A DNA stretch of 41,087 nucleotides from Akkermansiaceae bacterium (GCA_026421245.1 JAPKDJ010000032.1:1-41087); one strand, 5' to 3'; positions 24,763-35,372 are shown, counted from the first letter of the stretch. Translations and numbers: made by a program. The notes: a model not told the origin generated them from the letters alone.

Positions 24763-26019
24763 ATGAACTCCTGCTCCGACTACCAACTCACCCGGCGGCG
24801 CATCCTGAAAACTTTCAGCGCGAGCATCCTTGGCATGCCGATCAGCCAGCTCTTGGCCCGCACCGCTCCCAGTCAGGCCCAGGCCGAGCATGTCATTCTC
24901 TTTTGGAACAGCGGAGGCATGAGCCACTTGGACACCTGGGATCCCAAGCCGGGCCGCAAGGTCCAGGGCGAGTTCAATCCGATCAAGACCTCCGTGGATG
25001 GCATGGAAATTTCAGAGATTTTTCCGCAACTGGCCAAGCAAATGCATCATGGAGCGCTCATTCGTTCCATTGCCGGCACCAATGGCGACCACGGTCGGGC
25101 GCAGTATGAACTCCAGACCGGATTCAACCAATCACCCAACATCATGCATCCGGGTCTCGGCTCATTGGTGGTGCACGAACGCGAACCTCTCGGTGACCTC
25201 CCTGCCCTCGTCAGCATCAGCGGTCAACCGGCCCGTGCCGGCTATCTCGGGCAGCAGTGCGAAGCCTACTTTGTCGGCCGTCCCGGCCAAAAAGACCCCT
25301 ACCTCGCCTTTCCCGAAGGCATTAGCCACGCCCGTGGAATGCAACGTCTCCAGATCCTCGAAAAAATGAACGCCCGCACCTCCGGCGAGAAAGGATCAAA
25401 GGAACTAAAAGACTCCCAGACCGCCTTAAAGGACGCCGTTAATCTCATGGAGAGCCCCGCCCTGAAGGCCTTCGAACTCGAAGATGAAGATCCCAAAACA
25501 GTCGCGAAATACGGCGACACCGAGTTCGGACGCGGAGCCTTATTGGCCCGACGCCTCGTCGAAAAAGGAGTCCGCTTCGTGCAAGTCAACCGCGGCGGTT
25601 TCGACAATCACGGCAACATCTTCGACGCCATGCGCAACCACGGCGCCGCGATGGACCCCGCCATCGCATCTCTCCTTTCCGACCTCAAGGCGAACGGCAT
25701 GCTCAGCAAAACGCTCGTGGTAGTCCTCAGCGAATTCGGACGCACCCCCCGTATCAACGACGGCGGCGGACGCGATCACTGGGCTCGCTGCTTTAGCGCC
25801 ATGATGGCCGGCGGCGGCATCAAGGGAGGTTCCATCGTCGGTGCCTCGGACGAAGACGGCATGGCTCCCGCCGAACGCCCAGTCAAAGTTTCTGACCTCC
25901 ACGCCACCATGTGCCATGCCCTTGGAATCAACCAAGATAAGGAACTCTTCACTCCCCAAGGCCGCCCGATGCGCGTCGTCCCGAAGGGCGCGACTCCCAT
26001 CCACGAATTGTTCGCCTGA
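24763..26019 (+). CDS. DUF1501 protein with twin-arginine signal
   Basis: 418 residues. The N-terminus carries a Tat-type signal (TRRRILKTFSASILGM), so it is probably folded before export. The DUF1501 body shows WNSGGMSHLDTWDPKPG, HGRAQYELQTGF and the alkaline-phosphatase-superfamily-like C-terminal segment VVLSEFGRTPRINDGGGRDH. It is the standard partner of the DUF1549/DUF1553 protein. Only 5 bp separate its stop from the 726-residue TPR gene, which ties this ordinary PVC pair to the TPR-ExbBD genes behind it. Confidence 0.93.
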   Translation: MNSCSDYQLTRRRILKTFSASILGMPISQLLARTAPSQAQAEHVILFWNSGGMSHLDTWDPKPGRKVQGEFNPIKTSVDGMEISEIFPQLAKQMHHGALIRSIAGTNGDHGRAQYELQTGFNQSPNIMHPGLGSLVVHEREPLGDLPALVSISGQPARAGYLGQQCEAYFVGRPGQKDPYLAFPEGISHARGMQRLQILEKMNARTSGEKGSKELKDSQTALKDAVNLMESPALKAFELEDEDPKTVAKYGDTEFGRGALLARRLVEKGVRFVQVNRGGFDNHGNIFDAMRNHGAAMDPAIASLLSDLKANGMLSKTLVVVLSEFGRTPRINDGGGRDHWARCFSAMMAGGGIKGGSIVGASDEDGMAPAERPVKVSDLHATMCHALGINQDKELFTPQGRPMRVVPKGATPIHELFA

Positions 26020-26024
26020 AAAAT

Positions 26025-28205
26025 ATGAGTCACTTCATCGCTCGCCTCTTCCTCCCTCTTTTCCTCGCCCTGCCACTCCTCGCCCAATCGCAGAAACCCC
26101 TTGAGCGCGGCTCCATCATCGAGGACCGCGCGGCCCGCAAGCTCTTGCAAGCTGGCGATGCCCGCCTTGAACTCGGGGAAAACGAAAAAGCCCTCGAGGT
26201 TTGGGAATCGGTGGTCGAGCGCTACCCGCGCAGCCAGCTTCGCTTCGAAGCCCATCTGCGCCTCGGTGATCATCTCCTCAAGGAAATTAAGGACTTCGAC
26301 AAAGCCCGGCTCCACTACGAAGCCGCCGCAATCGAGAGCAACGAAAACGATGAAAAACGCGCCTACGCCTTCCTGAATACCGGCACCTGTTTCTACGAAG
26401 CCGGTAACTACGGGAAGTGCTTCAGCATCATGCGTGACGTCATTGAAAAGTTCCCAACCTCCCCCGAAGTCAATGAAGCCTATTACTATATCGGCCTCGG
26501 TCATTTCAAACTCGACCACTACAGCCGGGCCATCGAAGCCCTCGAAAAAGTGGGCACCGCCCTCTCATCCAAAGACTCGCTTGTCGAAAAAGTCGAAGCG
26601 GGCAAACGCCTCTATGTCAAGATCGATGATCAGGACTTCGCCATCCTTGAACCAGGCACCAAGATCGAAGTCCGTTGCCGCACCAAAGGCGGTGACGAAG
26701 AAACCCTCTTCTGTGATCCAGTCGGACGAAATGCGCGCATCGCCTTAGGCCGCATCCCCACTCGCCTCGACAAAGCAGTGCCGAACAACGGAACTCTCGA
26801 AGTCCGCGGAGGTGACACAATCACCGTCACTTACATCGACGCCCACACCGCCGAGAAAAGCTTCGACGAAAAACGCCTCAAAGAAGTTGTCGTCGTAGGC
26901 AACGGAGTCGCCCGCATCACAGACGGGTCCTATCTCCGCGACCTCCCCGCCGCCGTCCTCGGAAAATCACTCCACCTCCAGGTCACCGACGCCGATCACG
27001 ATACCACCGAAGGAGCGGACAGAATCGAGGCCACGATCCAAATTTTTCGACGCAAAACGGCTGACGAAATCGACGATGAACTCGCCAAGCGCGTCGCCAG
27101 CGGAGAGCTCACCGAAGGACCGGAAGGCGAAGATATCAAATCGCAAATCGATCCGCTCCTCATGGTCCGCGCAGTCCCCGTGACTCTGCGGGAACAAGAG
27201 CAAAAAGGCACCTTCCGCCTCGCCATCCCCCTCCGCCTCGGCACCGCCAAAGACACCCTCACCGGCGAACCCGGCCAGACGATCCGCCTGATCTATCGCG
27301 ACGACCAAAACCTCAGCGAGGGCGCAATCGTTCGCACTGCGGAAACCAGGATTATTGAGGGAAACCTCGGCGAAGTCCGCGTCACCCGCACCGATATTTC
27401 CGACGAGGAACTCCGCCTCAAAACCCAACTCCGAACCGCCTCGGCCCTCACCGAGGTCGGCAACTACTATAAGGAATTCGGGCTCAACGACAAAGCCGAC
27501 CTGAAATACACCGAGGCCCTCGATGTCTGTGAAGAGATTCACGCACAAGCTCGCGAGGTCGGCGGCAAGCTCCTCGAGGAAACCTACGTGCAACTTTGGC
27601 GAATCTACTTTGCGATGGATAAACTCGACCTGGCCCTCGGCATGAGCCGTCGCCTCCTCAACGAATTCCCCGCCAGCTCCTTCGTGGACGAAGCGATGTT
27701 GCAACAAGCCCACGTCGAACGAAAGCGTGAGAACTTCCCGCGTGCCATCAGCCTCTACTCCAGTATTGCCAAGCTCCCTACCAGCCCATTGCGAGGCGAA
27801 GGCCAATTTTTCACCGGCGAATGTTACGAAGAAATGGCGCTGAAGGCCACCGCCGGCCAATCCGCGCAGCTCTTCGAGAAGGCCTTCCTCGCCTACCAGA
27901 AAGTTTACGAACAATTCCCCGACTCCGGCCGGGTCGGAGACTCAGTCGCCAAAATGGCTGCCTTTTATTACAAGAAAGAAGACTACGCCCGGGCCGTCGA
28001 TGTCTTCGAGAACGTCCTTTCAGACCACCCCGACGCGAACTTCCTCGACGTCATCCTCTTCAACTACGGTCGCTGTCTCTACAAACTCAAACGCAAGCCG
28101 GAGGCCCGCCGCAAGTTTGAACAACTCATCAACGACTATCCCGAAAGCGAGATCGCCTCGGAGGCCAATAAAATCGTCGAAGCGCTCAAAAAAGCAGGAT
28201 TTTGA
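26025..28205 (+). CDS. Secreted TPR protein with two copies of a beta-rich module
   Basis: 726 residues with a signal peptide (RLFLPLFLALPLLAQSQ). Residues ~35-185 hold tetratricopeptide-type helices (ARKLLQAGDARLELGENEKA; YYYIGLGHFKLDHYSRAIEA). Residues ~190-275 (LYVKIDDQDFAILEPGTKIE ... GGDTITVTYID) and ~316-440 (LHLQVTDADHDTTEGADRIE ... GQTIRLIYRDDQN) are two copies of a beta-rich module that recurs five times in the next protein. Residues ~460-726 return to TPR (ARAVDVFENVLSDHP; CLYKLKRKPEARRKFEQLI). Presumed periplasmic scaffold. It shares a 4-nt TTGA overlap with the giant gene, so translation is coupled. Confidence 0.85.
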   Translation: MSHFIARLFLPLFLALPLLAQSQKPLERGSIIEDRAARKLLQAGDARLELGENEKALEVWESVVERYPRSQLRFEAHLRLGDHLLKEIKDFDKARLHYEAAAIESNENDEKRAYAFLNTGTCFYEAGNYGKCFSIMRDVIEKFPTSPEVNEAYYYIGLGHFKLDHYSRAIEALEKVGTALSSKDSLVEKVEAGKRLYVKIDDQDFAILEPGTKIEVRCRTKGGDEETLFCDPVGRNARIALGRIPTRLDKAVPNNGTLEVRGGDTITVTYIDAHTAEKSFDEKRLKEVVVVGNGVARITDGSYLRDLPAAVLGKSLHLQVTDADHDTTEGADRIEATIQIFRRKTADEIDDELAKRVASGELTEGPEGEDIKSQIDPLLMVRAVPVTLREQEQKGTFRLAIPLRLGTAKDTLTGEPGQTIRLIYRDDQNLSEGAIVRTAETRIIEGNLGEVRVTRTDISDEELRLKTQLRTASALTEVGNYYKEFGLNDKADLKYTEALDVCEEIHAQAREVGGKLLEETYVQLWRIYFAMDKLDLALGMSRRLLNEFPASSFVDEAMLQQAHVERKRENFPRAISLYSSIAKLPTSPLRGEGQFFTGECYEEMALKATAGQSAQLFEKAFLAYQKVYEQFPDSGRVGDSVAKMAAFYYKKEDYARAVDVFENVLSDHPDANFLDVILFNYGRCLYKLKRKPEARRKFEQLINDYPESEIASEANKIVEALKKAGF

Positions 28206-31200
28206 AAACACTCATTCCCCATCTCGCCCTCGTTCTAGTTTTCGCACTCATTGTCCCGGTCCAGGCCGACCAGGCCGCTGACCTGGAGGCCAAGCTCAAA
28301 GAGACTGCCGAGTCCTCACCCACCGGAGCAAAGCTAATGAGCGAACTCACCGATCTCTATTGGAAAAACGAACAAGTCTTCGGACTCATCCGGACCACCG
28401 GAAAGTTCGCGCGCGCCCAGACCGAAAATCCGGAACGAGCCGCCATGATGCTGAGGTTCATCGCCGGCTACGCCGTCACCGCCCGCCACGAAGACGTCAT
28501 CGTGACCGGACGGCAATTCCTCGAAATTTTTCCGAAACATTCCCTGACCAACAAAGTCCGCGACCGAATCGCCACCGCCTATGAACACACCGGTCGTGGC
28601 AACCTCGCCGCTGCCGAACGTCTTGTAATCTGGCAAAACGGCGGCACAACCGATCAGGGTGTCAACGCCATGCGCTTGTTCATCCAAGGCAACAACGGAA
28701 CCACCTACAAAAAAGCCTCTTCCCTCGCGGTCGCGATGGTCGCCAAGCTCCCCGCCGAACCGCTCCTCACCGGCGTGGGCTTTCAAGGAATGTATGCCGC
28801 CGAGCGGTCCGAGCAGTGGGCCGAGGGCCTGCAAATCGCCAAAGCTCTTGTGCGTCGTAACGCTCCGCTCAATGAGAGCGCAACACGTGAACTTTGGTTC
28901 AAAACAGGACGCTTTCAGTCCAGCCTTGGACAGTTTGAGAATGCCATCCAATCATTCCGAAAAGCGCTCACTCCCGGTCACGATGACATCCACCGGAGTC
29001 TCGTCGAGGCCATGATCAGTGCGACCAAAGCCTCCTCGGAAATCGAGGCCGAAGCCCGCCGCTACCTCGCCGCCTATCCGCACCACGAGGATCGCTACGC
29101 CCCCCTTGCCCGCGCTGCCGAGGCCGCCGCCGCCGCAAAGGACACCACTCGCGCACTCGCCATCGCGGAAGATATTCTCCTCCAAAATGTCGTCATCAGC
29201 GACCTGGCCCGGACCTACGTTCGCTGGTGTGGTGAGAACCTCAAACGCGCAGAGCAGGGTCTCCTTAAGCTGATCGGCCAGAACCCCAACGGAGCAGGTC
29301 CGATGCGTGCCGTCCTCGCCCTCGATGTCTATCGCGACGGCCTGAAGGACACCGCCAAAGCCAGACGCATGGCGCTCGAATATCTCGCAAAATCTCCCAG
29401 CTCCGATGGCTGGTCGGAGGAAATCACGAGCTTCCTCTATGAATCCGCGACCGGTGAGGAAACCTTCCGCAAAGATCTCGCCGCCGTGAGTGCCAGCGCG
29501 AAAGCCTTCCCACACCTCGAGGGTTTCCAGGACCGTGTCTGGAAACGTGCGCCAAAGGACAAACAACGTAATCGCACTTGGCAGGCCGCAAAGAAGGCCC
29601 ACCAGAACGATTCCGCGACAAAGCTCTGGAAGAGCACCCGCGAAAACGGGGGGAAATCCGGACAAGCATGCCAACAGCTCCTCCAGCAAAAACTCAACAA
29701 GGAGCAACGGCACCTCATCTTGGCACGCCTGGCGTATGTCTACCGCCACCACCTCGGCGGTAAATCGAAGGCCAGCTCCGCGAGGCACTACGAGAATCTC
29801 TGCAAAGAATTCCCCAAGGACCTCAACGCTGCCGAGCAATGGCTCGAAGCCGCCGCTTACACTCAGAAAGAAGAAGTCGCGACCACTAAGCTCACCGCGG
29901 CAAAACACCTCCTCTCCATTCCCGCTGCCCCGTCCCACTACGACACCTGGTATCGACTCGTAGAGACGAAGGACGAGAAAATCATCAGGAAGGCGATCCC
30001 TTGGATCACGCAATCGGCAAAGCAAAGCAAAAACAACTCCGCCCACTGCACCCGCATTGGCGACGTCATGAACGAACTCGGCATGAAAACCGAAGCGGCC
30101 GCATGGTGGAAGTCGCACATGGATCTGAACCCCAACGATCCGGAATACGTGTCTTGCGCACGTCGCCTCGCCTCAATCCTCGAGCCAGCGGCTGCCCAAA
30201 CATTTCTCAAGTCCCGCGCCGCCGCCGACACCGACCACCACGGAACCTATGCTGCTGACCTCGGTAACTTACTCTTCCTCGCCGACAATCTCGACGCGAT
30301 GGCATCGCTCCTCAAGAAATCCCGCACCCGCGCCGACCGGGATCCCTTCCGCCCTTGGGGAATGGGCGAATGGCCGGCCCGCACTTGGTTGGAAACCGCC
30401 CGCAATGCCAAGCCCGAAGACTGGCCGACGGACAAGAAAAACCGCGTTTTTGGTATGGTCCGCGATCTCCGCCTCGGCCGAGTCAGCACCGAAGCCGGAA
30501 TGGAACTCCTCGCCAACGAACCCAAGTCAATCGACCGCCTCCTCCACGCCCAAAACCTCATTCAACAAGCCGACCAGCACCACGAATCCTGGAAACGCAT
30601 CTATCCCTATGCCCAGGCGGCCCTCGCCCGGGAGGACCTGGAGCTCGGTGCCACTATTCTCAACGGCCTCCTCAACACAATCCGCTCGGTCGGCAATGCC
30701 GAAACGACAGCAGCCCGCAACCTCCTCCGCAAGGCCTACGGAAAAATGGGAAGCCTGAGTGCGGACATTCCTGCCGACAGCCCCATCGCCCCCCTCTTGC
30801 AAATCATCCTCCACCGCCGCCTTGGGGAAGCCGAACTTGCCGAGCAGGCTTACTACGCGAACAAGGAACTCTTCGACAAACACCGTCATGAACTCCCGGT
30901 CAAACTCCTCCTCTTCGGAGCGAAGATTCACATCGCCCAAGGAACTCCAAAAGACCACGCACGAGCCGAGGACATCCTCCGCGGGTGGATGATCAAATTC
31001 GGTGAGTCCGAAAAGGTCGACATTCGCGACAAGTCCCGCGTCCAACTCCTCCTCGCCCGCAACTACCAAAGGGCAAGACAGTTCGATATCGCCCGTGCCG
31101 AATTCACGACCGTCCTGAACATCTACAAAGATCAACCCGAAGCCATCGAAGCCCGCTTTGGCATCGGTGAAACCTATATGGCGCAACGAGTCTATGACCA

Positions 31201-34200
31201 GGCCGGGGAAATATTCACCGACCTCTCGGAGAACCTCAATCCGGCAATCGCGATCCGCGCCAACTTCCTCCAGGGAGTCCTCGCGATCCGTCAGGACGAC
31301 AACCAAGAAGCCCGCAGGATCTTCCTCACCATCCTTGAGCAAGCCCCCGATGCCGAGCTTGCCAACGAAACACTCTACAACCTCGCCGAAGTCTATGGGA
31401 TCGAACAACGCTTTCTCACCCAACTCGAAACGCTCCGCACCGTCGGACGCCTCGGTCAGGAATCAAAGCTCTGGCACACCCCCGGCAAGGCCCTCTCGGT
31501 CGTGGTGCAAGACCCCGACCTCGGCATCAGCCGCGGTGACACCCGTATCCCGGTCGTCGTCCGCACCGAGCCTGGAAATGATCGCGAGGAATCCTTCCTC
31601 ACCAGCGGAGGCGCAGGCAAAGGAATTTTCCTCACCGAATTCCCGACCATCCTCGGCGAAGCAAATGCCGGAGATGGCGTCCTCCAGGTCACCGGTGGCG
31701 ACGTCATCACGGTGGACTACCCCGAGGAGTTCAAGAAGCAGTTCCAATTCGAATTCCTCAGCAACACCCGCCTGCGCATCGCCTCGGACGGATCGCTTGA
31801 AATCGCCAGCAGCGAGATCATCAACGAAGACGACGCGTCCTTCACCGACACCCTAAAAAAGGAAATTGCCGGCAATCAAGAAGAGCAATCACGCTCCGCA
31901 TCCCGACCAAAGAATCAGGTCAAGCCCGGCAACTTGATCTACCTCCAGGTCAAGGACGGCGACCGCGACCTCACCACCGCCCAGGACAAGGTCAGCATCA
32001 AGCTCGCCTCCTCCAGTGGTGACGAGGTCCAACTCATGGTTGAGGAAGAGAGCCTTCACGGAGGAGTCTTTCTCGGCATGGCCCGCACCGGTGAACTTCC
32101 CGCAGGGGCCAAGGCCTCCGACTCCGCGCTCGACCACAGCCCGCTCATGGCAATCGACCATTCCCTCGACACCGCTTGGCGCAGCGAACCGGATGGCGCG
32201 GCCCCGAAGTCGCTCTCGGTCGACATGAAGGAACTCCGCCCGACCGAATCGATCATCCTGAGCTCCCCGCAGGCCGAACAAGAAGCTCCGGTCCGTATGC
32301 AAGTTCGCGGCAGCCACGACGGACGATTTTGGTTCAACCTCGCCGCCTTTCCTCCTGCAGACCCTGCACCCCCACTCAAATTCCCGGAGACCGGGATGCA
32401 CCTCCGCGTTTACAAAACGCCCGCCAAGAACCTGCGAGAGAAGTATTCTTGGAAAGAGATTGTCGATCTGGTGCAAAAGGTCGAACCCAGCGAAGTCAAG
32501 AAGGTCGACACCCTTTCATGGCAAGCGCCCGAAGAAGGGACAGATGCTTACTTTCTCTTGTGGTCCGGCCCCTTCGTGCAAGAACGCGAGGGTGCCATCC
32601 GAATCGAAGTCTCCGGCCGCAACACCGCCGTCATGTTCAACGGACACCTCGAACTTCCCGTCGGCGTCGGGGAACAAAGTATCGACATCTTCGCTCCCCG
32701 TGGCGTGCATGACCTCACCATCCTCACCATCGCCAGCCCCGAGGTAAAGTCCGTTGAAGCTCGCCGGGCCCGCGAAAACCGACAGTCATCCGCCATCACA
32801 ATCCGTCCCTTCGGCGCCGCCGACTTCGACCCCGGCACCGCCGCCGATATTCAAAGATTCACCCCCGCCCCACCTGCCGAAATCAAACAAGAAGAAAACC
32901 GCTGGACGCTCTCGATGCCGTCCCGCGAGCTCCGCTACCTCGATTTCGAATTCCTCGAATACCGCGGCGAGGCCATCGCGATCAACAATGTCGAGATCAA
33001 CGGAGGCGGCAGTAAACATATGCCGCCAGCAGCCGACGTCATGGAACTCGCCAGCAACACGATCCTGGAACTGGCCCCGGGCGACACCGTCACTGTTTCC
33101 TACCTTGATGAACTCACCGCAGGAGCCGAACAACGCAACCGGCTCCTCACACAATCGCTCACCGCCACCTACTACAACGGAAAAATCACCCCGATCAGTT
33201 ATGACTTTGCCCGCAATGGCGACGGATCGGTAAAAGGATCCCGCAAGGAACTCCTCCGCATCGAGCCCGGTGAACGGATCGTCGCCGAGGTGGTCGACTT
33301 CGATTTTGATATTGGGCTCGAACGGGATCAAGTCGAAGTCGAGTTACAGATCAATGCCGATCCGCCGCTCAAACTTACCGCCACCGAGACCGGGTCCTCA
33401 ACCGGGATCTTCCTCGCCGAGATCGACACCGCCGCCGAAGCAGCCGACGGAAAGGTCGTCGTCAAACAAGGCGACAAGGTCTACCTACGCTACAAGGACA
33501 CCCAGAACACCTTCCCCGGCCATGCCTTCTATCGTGAAACGATCGTCCTCCTCAACGAACCAACCGAAGCCCGCATCCAAATCGTGGACAGCGAGACGCC
33601 AGTGGAAGGAGCGCCCCGACTCATCCCGATCGATGGGCCCCGCCCCGACGACTACGTCAGCAAAGTCGAATACCGGCTCCCGCTCACCGTGGAGGTCATC
33701 GACCCTGATCAGGCCAAGGATTCGCGCAGCACGGTTCTAGTCGATGTCGTCACCAGCCAAGGACCCACAATCCAAGTACAATGCGTCCTCTCCCGCTCCT
33801 TTGCAGCCGCCGACGAATCGCTCGCGGAAGCCCGTAACCCTGCCCTCTTCGAAGGCCGCTTCGTCGGCCAAATCCCTCTCCTCCTCGGTGGTCTGGAAAG
33901 CGCGCCGATTGTCCCCGCCGACGGATCCTTACCCAGAGGAGGCCTCGGAAGAATCATCCTTCCAGTCGATGACGATCCGGAAGCAGTCCTCGACGATGGC
34001 TCCGACAAATCAACCGCCCCTCTCGCTGTCCTCAGCGTCATCGGTAGCGACACCTTCACCGCCCGCTACGCTGATGACTCTCGACCGGATGGCTCGCAGA
34101 CCTCACTCAAAGCATCTGCCGCCCTCTTCTCAGCCGCCACCCTCCAGATCACCGATCAGGAGTATTTGGAACCCGCCGAGATCGCCCACGTCGGTAAAAA

Positions 34201-35341
34201 AATCTTCCTCCGCCTCGAAGACCCCGACCGCGATATTTCCAGCGAGCGGGACAAAGCCCTCATCCGCATCGTCACCGCCAGCGGCGAGGACGAAACCATC
34301 GAGCTTGAAGAAACCCTCACCCACAGCGGAGTCTTCAGCGCCTCCTTTCCGCTCCTCGCCCAGGCAAAACCCACCGCCGGAAACTTCGAGGGACGCATCG
34401 AAGCCTTCTTCGGGGATGAAATTACCGTCGGCTATCTCGACAACGTCCCGCAAAACCCGGACGGCCGACCCATCATCGAACGGATGATCCCGGTCGCGGT
34501 CGGCACCAATGGCGTCATGGCTGCCTTCAGCAAAGTTTACAAAGACGAGGAACTCGCCATCCAGACCCAGTTCCACATTGCCGAAAGCTACTTCGAGCTC
34601 TTCAAGAGCCACCGCAGGCTCAAGCACGACGAGGAAGCCGCCGCCGACCTAGCCTCCGGCCGTCGGATCCTCCGCGAACTCAAAGACGATTACCCAAATC
34701 CCAAATACGCCCCGCGCGTTTCCTACCTCCTCGGTCAGTTCGCCCAAGAAATGGAAGCTTGGGACGAAGCAATCGCGGCCTACGGATCCATCGTCCGAAA
34801 CCACCCCGGCCACAACCTCGCCCCCGATTCCCAATACAAACTCGGCCAATGCCACGAGGAAGCAGGGGAACTCGACGAAGCCCTCGAAGCCTACGTCACC
34901 CTCGCCGGCACCTACCCCAAAAGCCCCCTCATCGCCAACGTCATGCTCCGTATCAATGAGCACTTCTACGTGAAGGAAGATTACGCAGTGGCCGCCTCGG
35001 TCGGCTCAAAATTCCTCGAGCGTTTCCCGAACCACGAATGGACCCCCAAGATGGCCTTCCGCATCGGCCAGTGCCACTACAAGCTCGAGGACTTCGTGAA
35101 AGGCGGGAAATCATTCGACGCCTTTGCCAAGCGCTTCCCGGAGCAGAAACTCACCGCCCAAGCCCTCTTCTGGGCCGGCGAAAGCTACCGCATGGGCAAG
35201 GACATCCCCAACGCCTTCCGCCGCTACAACCGCTGCCGCTGGGACTTCCCCGAAAGCGATGCCGCCAAATACTCCCGTGGCCGTCTTGCTCTTCCCGAGC
35301 TCTTAGCTCAGTTTGAAAAAGAAGCAAATCTCGACGAATGA
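28202..35341 (+). CDS. Giant secreted TPR protein with five beta-rich modules and a discoidin/jellyroll insert
   Basis: 2379 residues from a TTG start overlapping the previous stop; signal peptide of about 22 residues (ending IVPVQA). Residues ~25-1090 are almost entirely TPR-like helical repeats. Beta-rich modules follow at ~1096-1185 (VVVQDPDLGISRGDT), ~1240-1320 (IYLQVKDGDRDLTTAQD), ~1690-1790 (VAEVVDFDFDIGLERDQ), ~1825-1920 (LTVEVIDPDQAKDS) and ~1998-2085 (IFLRLEDPDRDISSERD). Between modules 2 and 3 lies an F5/8-type-C-like piece (AIDHSLDTAWRSE, near 1316) and a jellyroll-like stretch (~1430-1520). Residues ~2120-2379 are TPRs again. No enzyme motif is visible. Likely a very long periplasmic or envelope-spanning scaffold working with the ExbB/ExbD proteins encoded just downstream. 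Confidence 0.88.
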   Translation: MKTLIPHLALVLVFALIVPVQADQAADLEAKLKETAESSPTGAKLMSELTDLYWKNEQVFGLIRTTGKFARAQTENPERAAMMLRFIAGYAVTARHEDVIVTGRQFLEIFPKHSLTNKVRDRIATAYEHTGRGNLAAAERLVIWQNGGTTDQGVNAMRLFIQGNNGTTYKKASSLAVAMVAKLPAEPLLTGVGFQGMYAAERSEQWAEGLQIAKALVRRNAPLNESATRELWFKTGRFQSSLGQFENAIQSFRKALTPGHDDIHRSLVEAMISATKASSEIEAEARRYLAAYPHHEDRYAPLARAAEAAAAAKDTTRALAIAEDILLQNVVISDLARTYVRWCGENLKRAEQGLLKLIGQNPNGAGPMRAVLALDVYRDGLKDTAKARRMALEYLAKSPSSDGWSEEITSFLYESATGEETFRKDLAAVSASAKAFPHLEGFQDRVWKRAPKDKQRNRTWQAAKKAHQNDSATKLWKSTRENGGKSGQACQQLLQQKLNKEQRHLILARLAYVYRHHLGGKSKASSARHYENLCKEFPKDLNAAEQWLEAAAYTQKEEVATTKLTAAKHLLSIPAAPSHYDTWYRLVETKDEKIIRKAIPWITQSAKQSKNNSAHCTRIGDVMNELGMKTEAAAWWKSHMDLNPNDPEYVSCARRLASILEPAAAQTFLKSRAAADTDHHGTYAADLGNLLFLADNLDAMASLLKKSRTRADRDPFRPWGMGEWPARTWLETARNAKPEDWPTDKKNRVFGMVRDLRLGRVSTEAGMELLANEPKSIDRLLHAQNLIQQADQHHESWKRIYPYAQAALAREDLELGATILNGLLNTIRSVGNAETTAARNLLRKAYGKMGSLSADIPADSPIAPLLQIILHRRLGEAELAEQAYYANKELFDKHRHELPVKLLLFGAKIHIAQGTPKDHARAEDILRGWMIKFGESEKVDIRDKSRVQLLLARNYQRARQFDIARAEFTTVLNIYKDQPEAIEARFGIGETYMAQRVYDQAGEIFTDLSENLNPAIAIRANFLQGVLAIRQDDNQEARRIFLTILEQAPDAELANETLYNLAEVYGIEQRFLTQLETLRTVGRLGQESKLWHTPGKALSVVVQDPDLGISRGDTRIPVVVRTEPGNDREESFLTSGGAGKGIFLTEFPTILGEANAGDGVLQVTGGDVITVDYPEEFKKQFQFEFLSNTRLRIASDGSLEIASSEIINEDDASFTDTLKKEIAGNQEEQSRSASRPKNQVKPGNLIYLQVKDGDRDLTTAQDKVSIKLASSSGDEVQLMVEEESLHGGVFLGMARTGELPAGAKASDSALDHSPLMAIDHSLDTAWRSEPDGAAPKSLSVDMKELRPTESIILSSPQAEQEAPVRMQVRGSHDGRFWFNLAAFPPADPAPPLKFPETGMHLRVYKTPAKNLREKYSWKEIVDLVQKVEPSEVKKVDTLSWQAPEEGTDAYFLLWSGPFVQEREGAIRIEVSGRNTAVMFNGHLELPVGVGEQSIDIFAPRGVHDLTILTIASPEVKSVEARRARENRQSSAITIRPFGAADFDPGTAADIQRFTPAPPAEIKQEENRWTLSMPSRELRYLDFEFLEYRGEAIAINNVEINGGGSKHMPPAADVMELASNTILELAPGDTVTVSYLDELTAGAEQRNRLLTQSLTATYYNGKITPISYDFARNGDGSVKGSRKELLRIEPGERIVAEVVDFDFDIGLERDQVEVELQINADPPLKLTATETGSSTGIFLAEIDTAAEAADGKVVVKQGDKVYLRYKDTQNTFPGHAFYRETIVLLNEPTEARIQIVDSETPVEGAPRLIPIDGPRPDDYVSKVEYRLPLTVEVIDPDQAKDSRSTVLVDVVTSQGPTIQVQCVLSRSFAAADESLAEARNPALFEGRFVGQIPLLLGGLESAPIVPADGSLPRGGLGRIILPVDDDPEAVLDDGSDKSTAPLAVLSVIGSDTFTARYADDSRPDGSQTSLKASAALFSAATLQITDQEYLEPAEIAHVGKKIFLRLEDPDRDISSERDKALIRIVTASGEDETIELEETLTHSGVFSASFPLLAQAKPTAGNFEGRIEAFFGDEITVGYLDNVPQNPDGRPIIERMIPVAVGTNGVMAAFSKVYKDEELAIQTQFHIAESYFELFKSHRRLKHDEEAAADLASGRRILRELKDDYPNPKYAPRVSYLLGQFAQEMEAWDEAIAAYGSIVRNHPGHNLAPDSQYKLGQCHEEAGELDEALEAYVTLAGTYPKSPLIANVMLRINEHFYVKEDYAVAASVGSKFLERFPNHEWTPKMAFRIGQCHYKLEDFVKGGKSFDAFAKRFPEQKLTAQALFWAGESYRMGKDIPNAFRRYNRCRWDFPESDAAKYSRGRLALPELLAQFEKEANLDE

Positions 35342-35372
35342 GACACTTCCAGAGGCCTGTGACAAACACGCA

